Both the position numbers and the translations under genes were made by a program. This document shows, piece after piece, positions 49,101 to 61,000 of a stretch of DNA of 64,000 bases. The notes beneath the pieces were generated by a model. It had not been told where the DNA came from and made no database searches. It worked only from the letters and a program-made list of their open reading frames with translations. This DNA is from Salticus scenicus (lineage: Eukaryota; Arthropoda; Arachnida; Araneae; Salticidae): contig CAWVNO010001211.1 of NCBI GenBank assembly GCA_963930645.1, positions 186,001 through 250,000 of the forward strand, written 5' to 3'. Position 1 is the stretch's first letter, and each line of letters opens with the position of its first letter.

Positions 49101-52100
49101 ATTGCGATCGCAAAGCTCTGTTAGTTGCTTTGGAATCGGCTTTTGAAAAAAATTCTGTGAAAATCGCAAAAATTTTGGGTATCGAAATCGGGCAAAGTCT
49201 CCATAAAAGGGCTCTCCTGGCCAAATGGTTTAACTTTGGCAGGTCCCTTCTGTTCTGTTATGAAACTAGAATATCTTTTGCAGATTCTGGAAGTGATTGC
49301 GATCGCAAAGCTCTATTAGTTGCTTTGGAATCGACTTTTGAAAATGAGAGGGCGTAAAATTCGCCCAAAAAATTTGGCGACGATATTGAGCACATGCCTT
49401 CATAAAAGGGCTCTCCTGGCCAAATGGTTTAACTTTGGCAGGTCCCTGCTGTTCTGTTATGAAAGTAGACTTCGTGGGGCAGATTCTGGAAGTGATTGCG
49501 ATCGCAAAGCTCTGTGAGTTGCTTTGGAATCGGCTTTTGAAAAAAATTCTGTGAAAATCGCAAAAATTTTGGGTATCGAAATCGGGCAAAGTCTCCATAA
49601 AAGGGCTCTCCTGGCCAAATGGTTTAACTTTGGCAGGTCCCTTCTGTTCTGTTATGAAACTAGAATATCTTTTGCAGATTCTGGAAGTGATTGCGATCGC
49701 AAAGCTCTATTAGTTGCTTTGGAATCGACTTTTGAAAATGAGAGGGCGTAAAATTCGCCCAAAAAATTTGGCGACGATATTGAGCACATGCCTTCATAAA
49801 AGGGCTCTCCTGGCCAAATGGTTTAACTTTGGCAGGTCCCTGCTGTTCTGTTATGAAAGTAGACTTCGTGGGGCAGATTCTGGAAGTAATTGCGATCGCA
49901 AAGCTCTATTAGTTGCTTTGGAATCGGCTTTTGAAAAAAATTCTGTGAAAATCGCAAAAATTTTGGGTATCGAAATCGGGCAAAGTCTCCATAAAAGGGC
50001 TCTCCTGGCCAAATGGTTTAACTTTGGCAGGTCCCTGCTGTTCTGTTATGAAACTAGAATATCTTTTGCAGATTCTGGAAGTGATTGCGATCGCAAAGCT
50101 CTATTAGTTGCTTTGGAATCGACTTTTGAAAATGAGAGGGCGTAAAATTCGCCCAAAAAATTTGGCGACGATATTGAGCACATGCCTTCATAAAAGGGCT
50201 CTCCTGGCCAAATGGTTTAACTTTGGCAGGTCCCTGCTGTTCTGTTATGAAAGTAGACTACGTGGGGCAGATTCTGGAAGTGATTGCGATCGCAAAGCTC
50301 TATTAGTTGCTTTGGAATCGGCTTTTGAAAAAAATTCTGTGAAAATCGCAAAAATTTTGGGTATCGAAATCGGGCAAAGTCTCCATAAAAGGGCTCTCCT
50401 GGCCAAATGGTTTAACTTTGGCAGGTCCCTGCTGTTCTGTTATGAAACTAGAATATCTTTTGCAGATTCTGGAAGTGATTGCGATCGCAAAGCTCTATTA
50501 GTTGCTTTGGAATCGACTTTTGAAAATGAGAGGGCCTAAAATCCGCCCAAAAAATTTGGCGACGATATTGAGCACATGCCTTCATAAAAGGGCTCTCCTG
50601 GCCAAATGGTTTAACTTTGGCAGGTCCCTGCTGTTCTGTTATGAAACTAGAATATCTTTTGCAGATTCTGGAAGTGATTGCGATCGCAAAGCTCTATTAG
50701 TTGCTTTGGAATCGACTTTTGAAAATGAGAGGGGGTAAAATTCGCCCAAAAAATTTGGCGACGATATTGAGCACATGCCTTCATAAAAGGGCTCTCCTGG
50801 CCAAATGGTTTAACTTTGGCAGGTCCCTGCTGTTCTGTTATGAAAGTAGACTTCGTGGGGCAGATTCTGGAAGTGATTGCGATCGCAAAGCTCTATTAGT
50901 TGCTTTGGAATCGGCTTTTGAAAAAAATTCTGTGAAAATCGCAAAAATTTTGGGTATCGAAATCGGGCAAAGTCTCCATAAAAGGGCTCTCCTGGCCAAA
51001 TGGTTTAACTTTGGCAGGTCCCTGCTGTTCTGTTATGAAACTAGAATATCTTTTGCAGATTCTGGAAGTGATTGCGATCGCAAAGCTCTATTAGTTGCTT
51101 TGGAATCGACTTTTGAAAATGAGAGGGCGTAAAATTCGCCCAAAAAATTTGGCGACGATATTGAGCACATGCCTTCATAAAAGGGCTCTCCTGGCCAAAT
51201 GGTTTAACTTTGGCAGGTCCCTGCTGTTCTGTTATGAAAGTAGACTTCGTGGGGCAGATTCTGGAAGTGATTGCGATCGCAAAACTCTATTAGTTGCTTT
51301 GGAATCGGCTTTTGAAAAAAATTCTGTGAAAATCGCAAAAATTTTGGGTATCGAAATCGGGCAAAGTCTCCATAAAAGGGCTCTCCTGGCCAAATGGTTT
51401 AACTGTGGCAGGTCCCTGCTGTTCTGTTATGAAACTAGAATACCTTTTGCAGATTCTGGAAGTGATTGCGATCGCAAAGCTCTATTAGTTGCTTTGGAAT
51501 CGACTTTTGAAAATGAGAGGGCGTAAAATTCGCCCAAAAAATTTGGCGACGATATTGAGCACATGCCTTCATAAAAGGGCTCTCCTGGCCAAATGGTTTA
51601 ACTTTGGCAGGTCCCTGCTGTTCTGTTATGAAAGTAGACTTCGTGGGGCACATTCTGGAAGTAATTGCGATCGCAAAGCTCTATTAGTTGCTTTGGAATC
51701 GGCTTTTGAAAAAAATTCTGTGAAAATCGCAAAAATTTTGGGTATCGAAATCGGGCAAAGTCTCCATAAAAGGGCTCTCCTGGCCAAATGGTTTAACTTT
51801 GGCAGGTCCCTGCTGTTCTGTTATGAAACTAAAATATCTTTTGCAGATTCTGGAAGTGATTGCGATCGCAAAGCTCTATTAGTTGCTTTGGAATCGACTT
51901 TTGAAAATGAGAGGGCGTAAAATTCGCCCAAAAAATTTGGCGACGATATTGAGCACATGCCTTCATAAAAGGGCTCTCCTGGCCAAATGGTTTAACTTTG
52001 GCAGGTCCCTGCTGTTCTGTTATGAAAGTAGACTACGTGGGGCAGATTCTGGAAGTGATTGCGATCGCAAAGCTCTATTAGTTGCTTTGGAATCGGCTTT

Positions 52101-52475
52101 TGAAAAAAATTCTGTGAAAATCGCAAAAATTTTGGGTATCGAAATCGGGCAAAGTCTCCATAAAAGGGCTCTCCTGGCCAAATGGTTTAACTTTGGCAGG
52201 TCCCTGCTGTTCTGTTATGAAACTAGAATATCTTTTGCAGATTCTGGAAGTGATTGCGATCGCAAAGCTCTATTAGTTGCTTTGGAATCGACTTTTGAAA
52301 ATGAGAGGGCCTAAAATTCGCCCAAAAAATTTGGCGACGATATTGAGCACATGCCTTCATAAAAGGGCTCTCCTGGCCAAATGGTTTAACTTTGGCAGGT
52401 CCCTGCTGTTCTGTTATGAAACTAGAATATCTTTTGCAGATTCTGGAAGTGATTGCGATCGCAAAGCTCTATTAG
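46164..52475 (+). repeat. Rearranged super-unit, paralogue of 25066-31xxx
   Basis: The order N, T, solo, H, T(GGGCCGAAAA), solo, W, I-like, G, G, N, T, solo, W, K, N, T, solo matches 25066-30784 (N, T, solo, H-like, T(GGGCCGAAAA), solo, W, G, G, N, T, solo, W, K, N, T). The offset is 21098 bp before and 21492 bp after one extra dimer at 48532. The rare GGGCCGAAAA tail, which removes a TAA and occurs only at about 26872 and 47970, anchors the match. Confidence 0.8.
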
Positions 52476-55400
52476 TTGCTTTGGAATCGACTTTTGAAAA
52501 TGAGAGGGCGTAAAATTCGCCCAAAAAATTTGGCGACGATATTGAGCACATGCCTTCATAAAAGGGCTCTCCTGGCCAAATGGTTTAACTTTGGCAGGTC
52601 CCTGCTGTTCTGTTATGAAAGTAGACTTCGTGGGGCAGATTCTGGAAGTGATTGCGATCGCAAAGCTCTGTTAGTTGCTTTGGAATCGGCTTTTGAAAAA
52701 AATTCTGTGAAAATCGCAAAAATTTTGGGTATCGAAATCGGGCAAAGTCTCCATAAAAGGGCTCTCCTGGCCAAATGGTTTAACTTTGGCAGGTCCCTTC
52801 TGTTCTGTTATGAAACTAGAATATCTTTTGCAGATTCTGGAAGTGATTGCGATCGCAAAGCTCTATTAGTTGCTTTGGAATCGACTTTTGAAAATGAGAG
52901 GGCGTAAAATTCGCCCAAAAAATTTGGCGACGATATTGAGCACATGCCTTCATAAAAGGGCTCTCCTGGCCAAATGGTTTAACTTTGGCAGGTCCCTGCT
53001 GTTCTGTTATGAAAGTAGACTTCGTGGGGCAGATTCTGGAAGTGATTGCGATCGCAAAGCTCTGTTAGTTGCTTTGGAATCGGCTTTTGAAAAAAATTCT
53101 GTGAAAATCGCAAAAATTTTGGGTATCGAAATCGGGCAAAGTCTCCATAAAAGGGCTCTCCTGGCCAAATGGTTTAACTTTGGCAGGTCCCTTCTGTTCT
53201 GTTATGAAACTAGAATATCTTTTGCAGATTCTGGAAGTGATTGCGATCGCAAAGCTCTATTAGTTGCTTTGGAATCGACTTTTGAAAATGAGAGGGCGTA
53301 AAATTCGCCCAAAAAATTTGGCGACGATATTGAGCACATGCCTTCATAAAAGGGCTCTCCTGGCCAAATGGTTTAACTTTGGCAGGTCCCTGCTGTTCTG
53401 TTATGAAAGTAGACTTCGTGGGGCAGATTCTGGAAGTAATTGCGATCGCAAAGCTCTATTAGTTGCTTTGGAATCGGCTTTTGAAAAAAATTCTGTGAAA
53501 ATCGCAAAAATTTTGGGTATCGAAATCGGGCAAAGTCTCCATAAAAGGGCTCTCCTGGCCAAATGGTTTAACTTTGGCAGGTCCCTGCTGTTCTGTTATG
53601 AAACTAGAATATCTTTTGCAGATTCTGGAAGTGATTGCGATCGCAAAGCTCTATTAGTTGCTTTGGAATCGACTTTTGAAAATGAGAGGGCGTAAAATTC
53701 GCCCAAAAAATTTGGCGACGATATTGAGCACATGCCTTCATAAAAGGGCTCTCCTGGCCAAATGGTTTAACTTTGGCAGGTCCCTGCTGTTCTGTTATGA
53801 AAGTAGACTACGTGGGGCAGATTCTGGAAGTGATTGCGATCGCAAAGCTCTATTAGTTGCTTTGGAATCGGCTTTTGAAAAAAATTCTGTGAAAATCGCA
53901 AAAATTTTGGGTATCGAAATCTGGCAAAGTCTCCATAAAAGGGCTCTCCTGGCCAAATGGTTTAACTTTGGCAGGTCCCTGCTGTTCTGTTATGAAACTA
54001 GAATATCTTTTGCAGATTCTGGAAGTGATTGCGATCGCAAAGCTCTATTAGTTGCTTTGGAATCGACTTTTGAAAATGAGAGGGCCTAAAATCCGCCCAA
54101 AAAATTTGGCGACGATATTGAGCACATGCCTTCATAAAAGGGCTCTCCTGGCCAAATGGTTTAACTTTGGCAGGTCCCTGCTGTTCTGTTATGAAACTAG
54201 AATATCTTTTGCAGATTCTGGAAGTGATTGCGATCGCAAAGCTCTATTAGTTGCTTTGGAATCGACTTTTGAAAATGAGAGGGCGTAAAATTCGCCCAAA
54301 AAATTTGGCGACGATATTGAGCACATGCCTTCATAAAAGGGCTCTCCTGGCCAAATGGTTTAACTTTGGCAGGTCCCTGCTGTTCTGTTATGAAAGTAGA
54401 CTTCGTGGGGCAGATTCTGGAAGTGATTGCGATCGCAAAGCTCTATTAGTTGCTATGGAATCGGCTTTTGAAAAAAATTCTGTGAAAATCGCAAAAATTT
54501 TGGGTATCGAAATCGGGCAAAGTCTCCATAAAAGGGCTCTCCTGGCCAAATGGTTTAACTTTGGCAGGTCCCTGCTGTTCTGTTATGAAACTAGAATATC
54601 TTTTGCAGATTCTGGAAGTGATTGCGATCGCAAAGCTCTATTAATTGCTTTGGAATCGACTTTTGAAAATGAGAGGGCGTAAAATTCGCCCAAAAAATTT
54701 GGCGACGATATTGAGCACATGCCTTCATAAAAGGGCTCTCCTGGCCAAATGGTTTAACTTTGGCAGGTCCCTGCTGTTCTGTTATGAAAGTAGACTACGT
54801 GGGGCAGATTCTGGAAGTGATTGCGATCGCAAAGCTCTATTAGTTGCTTTGGAATCGGCTTTTGAAAAAAATTCTGTGAAAATCGCAAAAATTTTGGGTA
54901 TCGAAATCGGGCAAAGTCTCCTAAAAGGGCTCTCCTGGCCAAATGGTTTAATTTTGGCAGGTCCCTGCTGTTCTGTTATGAAACTAGAATATCTTTTGCA
55001 GATTCTGGAAGTGATTGCGATCGCAAAGCTCTAGTAGTTGCTTTGGAATCGACTTTTGAAAATGAGAGGGCCTAAAATTCGCCCAAAAAATTTGGCGACG
55101 ATATTGAGCACATGCCTTCATAAAAGGGCTCTCCTGGCCAAATGGTTTAACTTTGGCAGGTCCCTGCTGTTCTGTTATGAAACTAGAATATCTTTTGCAG
55201 ATTCTGGAAGTGATTGCGATCGCAAAGCTCTATTAGTTGCTTTGGAATCGACTTTTGAAAATGAGAGGGCGTAAAATTCGCCCAAAAAATTTGGCGACGA
55301 TATTGAGCACATGCCTTCATAAAAGGGCTCTCCTGGCCAAATGATTTAACTTTGGCAGGTCCCTGCTGTTCTGTTATGAAAGTAGACTTCGTGGGGCAGA

Positions 55401-57880
55401 TTCTGGAAGTGATTGCGATCGCAAAGCTCTATTAGTTGCTTTGGAATCGGCTTTTGAAAAAAATTCTGTGAAAATCGCAAAAATTTTGGGTATCGAAATC
55501 GGGCAAAGTCTCCATAAAAGGGCTCTCCTGGCCAAATGGTTTAACTTTGGCAGGTCCCTGCTGTTCTGTTATGAAACTAGAATATCTTTTGCAGATTCTG
55601 GAAGTGATTGCGATCGCAAAGCTCTATTAGTTGCTTTGGAATCGACTTTTGAAAATGAGAGGGCGTAAAATTCGCCCAAAAAATTTGGCGACGATATTGA
55701 GCACATGCCTTCATAAAAGGGCTCTCCTGGCCAAATGGTTTAACTTTGGCAGGTCCCTGCTGTTCTGTTATGAAAGTAGACTTCGTGGGGCAGATTCTGG
55801 AAGTGATTGCGATCGCAAAGCTCTATTAGTTGCTTTGGAATCGGCTTTTGAAAAAAATTCTGTGAAAATCGCAAAAATTTTGGGTATCGAAATCGGGCAA
55901 AGTCTCCATAAAAGGGCTCTCCTGGCCAAATGGTTTAACTTTGGCAGGTCCCTGCTGTTCTGTTATGAAACTAGAATATCTTTTGCAGATTCTGGAAGTG
56001 ATTGCGATCGCAAAGCTCTATTAGTTGCTTTGGAATCGACTTTTGAAAATGAGAGGGCGTAAAATTCGCCCAAAAAATTTGGCGACGATATTGAGCACAT
56101 GCCTTCATAAAAGGGCTCTCCTGGCCAAATGGTTTAACTTTGGCAGGTCCCTGCTGTTCTGTTATGAAAGTAGACTTCGTGGGGCAGATTCTGGAAGTAA
56201 TTGCGATCGCAAAGCTCTATTAGTTGCTTTGGAATCGGCTTTTGAAAAAAATTCTGTGAAAATCGCAAAAATTTTGGGTATCGAAATCGGGCAAAGTCTC
56301 CATAAAAGGGCTCTCCTGGCCAAATGGTTTAACTTTGGCAGGTCCCTGCTGTTCTGTTATGAAACTAGAATATCTTTTGCAGATTCTGGAAGTGATTGCG
56401 ATCGCAAAGCTCTATTAGTTGCTTTGGAATCGACTTTTGAAAATGAGAGGGCGTAAAATTCGCCCAAAAAATTTGGCGACGATATTGAGCACATGCCTTC
56501 ATAAAAGGGCTCTCCTGGCCAAATGGTTTAACTTTGGCAGGTCCCTGCTGTTCTGTTATGAAAGTAGACTACGTGGGGCAGATTCTGGAAGTGATTGCGA
56601 TCGCAAAGCTCTATTAGTTGCTTTGGAATCGGCTTTTGAAAAAAATTCTGTGAAAATCGCAAAAATTTTGGGTATCGAAATCGGGCAAAGTCTCCATAAA
56701 AGGGCTCTCCTGGCCAAATGGTTTAACTTTGGCAGGTCCCTGCTGTTCTGTTATGAAACTAGAATATCTTTTGCAGATTCTGGAAGTGATTGCGATCGCA
56801 AAGCTCTATTAGTTGCTTTGGAATCGACTTTTGAAAATGAGAGGGCCTAAAATTCGCCCAAAAAATTTGGCGACGATATTGAGCACATGCCTTCATAAAA
56901 GGGCTCTCCTGGCCAAATGGTTTAACTTTGGCAGGTCCCTGCTGTTCTGTTATGAAACTAGAATATCTTTTGCAGATTCTGGAAGTGATTGCGATCGCAA
57001 AGCTCTATTAGTTGCTTTGGAATCGACTTTTGAAAATGAGAGGGCGTAAAATTCGCCCAAAAAATTTGGCGACGATATTGAGCACATGCCTTCATAAAAG
57101 GGCTCTCCTGGCCAAATGGTTTAACTTTGGCAGGTCCCTGCTGTTCTGTTATGAAAGTAGACTTCGTGGGGCAGATTCTGGAAGTGATTGCGATCGCAAA
57201 GCTCTATTAGTTGCTTTGGAATCGGCTTTTGAAAAAAATTCTGTGAAAATCGCAAAAATTTTGGGTATCGAAATCGGGCAAAGTCTCCATAAAAGGGCTC
57301 TCCTGGCCAAATGGTTTAACTTTGGCAGGTCCCTGCTGTTCTGTTATGAAACTAGAATATCTTTTGCAGATTCTGGAAGTGATTGCGATCGCAAAGCTCT
57401 ATTAGTTGCTTTGGAATCGACTTTTGAAAATGAGAGGGCGTAAAATTCGCCCAAAAAATTTGGCGACGATATTGAGCACATGCCTTCATAAAAGGGCTCT
57501 CCTGGCCAAATGGTTTAACTTTGGCAGGTCCCTGCTGTTCTGTTATGAAAGTAGACTACGTGGGGCAGATTCTGGAAGTGATTGCGATCGCAAAGCTCTA
57601 TTAGTTGCTTTGGAATCGGCTTTTGAAAAAAATTCTGTGAAAATCGCAAAAATTTTGGGTATCGAAATCTGGCAAAGTCTCCATAAAAGGGCTCTCCTGG
57701 CCAAATGGTTTAACTTTGGCAGGTCCCTGCTGTTCTGTTATGAAACTAGAATATCTTTTGCAGATTCTGGAAGTGATTGCGATCGCAAAGCTCTATTAGT
57801 TGCTTTGGAATCGACTTTTGAAAATGAGAGGGCCTAAAATCCGCCCAAAAAATTTGGCGACGATATTGAGCACATGCCTT

Positions 57881-58075
57881 CATAAAAGGGCTCTCCTGGC
57901 CAAATGGTTTAACTTTGGCAGGTCCCTGCTGTTCTGTTATGAAACTAGAATATCTTTTGCAGATTCTGGAAGTGATTGCGATCGCAAAGCTCTATTAGTT
58001 GCTTTGGAATCGGCTTTTGAAAAAAATTCTGTGAAAATCGCAAAAATTTTGGGTATCGAAATCGGGCAAAGTCTC
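57881..58075 (+). repeat. Chimeric B/A monomer
   Basis: This 195-bp unit has the B-specific block (CTAGAATATCTTTTG) but the A tail (TCTGTGAAAATCGC to AAGTCTC). The switch lies in the shared core between about 57960 and 58010. It follows a T-type B tail and is followed by B, then two solo B units. It is the only such chimera I found. Confidence 0.9.
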
Positions 58076-61000
58076 CATAAAAGGGCTCTCCTGGCCAAAT
58101 GGTTTAACTTTGGCAGGTCCCTGCTGTTCTGTTATGAAACTAGAATATCTTTTGCAGATTCTGGAAGTGATTGCGATCGCAAAGCTCTATTAGTTGCTTT
58201 GGAATCGACTTTTGAAAATGAGAGGGCCTAAAATCCGCCCAAAAAATTTGGCGACGATATTGAGCACATGCCTTCATAAAAGGGCTCTCCTGGCCAAATG
58301 GTTTAACTTTGGCAGGTCCCTGCTGTTCTGTTATGAAACTAGAATATCTTTTGCAGATTCTGGAAGTGATTGCGATCGCAAAGCTCTATTAGTTGCTTTG
58401 GAATCGACTTTTGAAAATGAGAGGGCCTAAAATCCGCCCAAAAAATTTGGCGACGATATTGAGCACATGCCTTCATAAAAGGGCTCTCCTGGCCAAATGG
58501 TTTAACTTTGGCAGGTCCCTGCTGTTCTGTTATGAAACTAGAATATCTTTTGCAGATTCTGGAAGTGATTGCGATCGCAAAGCTCTATTAGTTGCTTTGG
58601 AATCGACTTTTGAAAATGAGAGGGCCTAAAATTCGCCCAAAAAATTTGGCGACGATATTGAGCACATGCCTTCATAAAAGGGCTCTCCTGGCCAAATGGT
58701 TTAACTTTGGCAGGTCCCTGCTGTTCTGTTATGAAAGTAGACTACGTGGGGCAGATTCTGGAAGTGATTGCGATCGCAAAGCTCTATTAGTTGCTTTGGA
58801 ATCGGCTTTTGAAAAAAATTCTGTGAAAATCGCAAAAATTTTGGGTATCGAAATCGGGCAAAGTCTCCATAAAAGGGCTCTCCTGGCCAAATGGTTTAAC
58901 TTTGGCAGGTCCCTGCTGTTCTGTTATGAAACTAGAATATCTTTTGCAGATTCTGGAAGTGATTGCGATCGCAAAGCTCTATTAGTTGCTTTGGAATCGA
59001 CTTTTGAAAATGAGAGGGCCTAAAATTCGCCCAAAAAATTTGGCGACGATATTGAGCACATGCCTTCATAAAAGGGCTCTCCTGGCCAAATGGTTTAACT
59101 TTGGCAGGTCCCTGCTGTTCTGTTATGAAACTAGAATATCTTTTGCAGATTCTGGAAGTGATTGCGATCGCAAAGCTCTATTAGTTGCTTTGGAATCGAC
59201 TTTTGAAAATGAGAGGGCGTAAAATTCGCCCAAAAAATTTGGCGACGATATTGAGCACATGCCTTCATAAAAGGGCTCTCCTGGCCAAATGGTTTAACTT
59301 TGGCAGGTCCCTGCTGTTCTGTTATGAAAGTAGACTTCGTGGGGCAGATTCTGGAAGTGATTGCGATCGCAAAGCTCTATTAGTTGCTTTGGAATCGGCT
59401 TTTGAAAAAAATTCTGTGAAAATCGCAAAAATTTTGGGTATCGAAATCGGGCAAAGTCTCCATAAAAGGGCTCTCCTGGCCAAATGGTTTAACTTTGGCA
59501 GGTCCCTGCTGTTCTGTTATGAAACTAGAATATCTTTTGCAGATTCTGGAAGTGATTGCGATCGCAAAGCTCTATTAGTTGCTTTGGAATCGACTTTTGA
59601 AAATGAGAGGGCGTAAAATTCGCCCAAAAAATTTGGCGACGATATTGAGCACATGCCTTCATAAAAGGGCTCTCCTGGCCAAATGGTTTAACTTTGGCAG
59701 GTCCCTGCTGTTCTGTTATGAAAGTAGACTACGTGGGGCAGATTCTGGAAGTGATTGCGATCGCAAAGCTCTATTAGTTGCTTTGGAATCGGCTTTTGAA
59801 AAAAATTCTGTGAAAATCGCAAAAATTTTGGGTATCGAAATCGGGCAAAGTCTCCATAAAAGGGCTCTCCTGGCCAAATGGTTTAACTTTGGCAGGTCCC
59901 TGCTGTTCTGTTATGAAACTAGAATATCTTTTGCAGATTCTGGAAGTGATTGCGATCGCAAAGCTCTATTAGTTGCTTTGGAATCGACTTTTGAAAATGA
60001 GAGGGCCTAAAATTCGCCCAAAAAATTTGGCGACGATATTGAGCACATGCCTTCATAAAAGGGCTCTCCTGGCCAAATGGTTTAACTTTGGCAGGTCCCT
60101 GCTGTTCTGTTATGAAACTAGAATATCTTTTGCAGATTCTGGAAGTGATTGCGATCGCAAAGCTCTATTAGTTGCTTTGGAATCGACTTTTGAAAATGAG
60201 AGGGCGTAAAATTCGCCCAAAAAATTTGGCGACGATATTGAGCACATGCCTTCATAAAAGGGCTCTCCTGGCCAAATGGTTTAACTTTGGCAGGTCCCTG
60301 CTGTTCTGTTATGAAAGTAGACTTCGTGGGGCAGATTCTGGAAGTGATTGCGATCGCAAAGCTCTATTAGTTGCTTTGGAATCGGCTTTTGAAAAAAATT
60401 CTGTGAAAATCGCAAAAATTTTGGGTATCGAAATCGGGCAAAGTCTCCATAAAAGGGCTCTCCTGGCCAAATGGTTTAACTTTGGCAGGTCCCTGCTGTT
60501 CTGTTATGAAACTAGAATATCTTTTGCAGATTCTGGAAGTGATTGCGATCGCAAAGCTCTATTAGTTGCTTTGGAATCGACTTTTGAAAATGAGAGGGCG
60601 TAAAATTCGCCCAAAAAATTTGGCGACGATATTGAGCACATGCCTTCATAAAAGGGCTCTCCTGGCCAAATGGTTTAACTTTGGCAGGTCCCTGCTGTTC
60701 TGTTATGAAAGTAGACTACGTGGGGCAGATTCTGGAAGTGATTGCGATCGCAAAGCTCTATTAGTTGCTTTGGAATCGGCTTTTGAAAAAAATTCTGTGA
60801 AAATCGCAAAAATTTTGGGTATCGAAATCGGGCAAAGTCTCCATAAAAGGGCTCTCCTGGCCAAATGGTTTAACTTTGGCAGGTCCCTGCTGTTCTGTTA
60901 TGAAACTAGAATATCTTTTGCAGATTCTGGAAGTGATTGCGATCGCAAAGCTCTATTAGTTGCTTTGGAATCGACTTTTGAAAATGAGAGGGCGTAAAAT

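Larger units (their letters stand above)
25854..60171 (+). repeat. Zone of solo B monomers (20 unpaired B units)
   Basis: Unpaired 199-bp B steps begin, in one fixed phase (TTGCTTTGG within the shared core), at 25854, 26841, 29010, 31967, 35318, 36700, 40839, 41826, 43601, 46952, 47939, 50502, 52277, 54052, 55038, 56813, 58194, 58393, 58986 and 59973. Nearly all follow a dimer whose A has GACTACGTGG instead of GACTTCGTGG. Most of those B tails also read GGGCCTAAAA or GGGCCGAAAA instead of GGGCGTAAAA. None occurs before 25.8 kb or after 60.2 kb. The step at 35318 is 200 bp because of a 1-bp insertion (GACGTTTATTG) and has a different parent haplotype. Confidence 0.9.
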
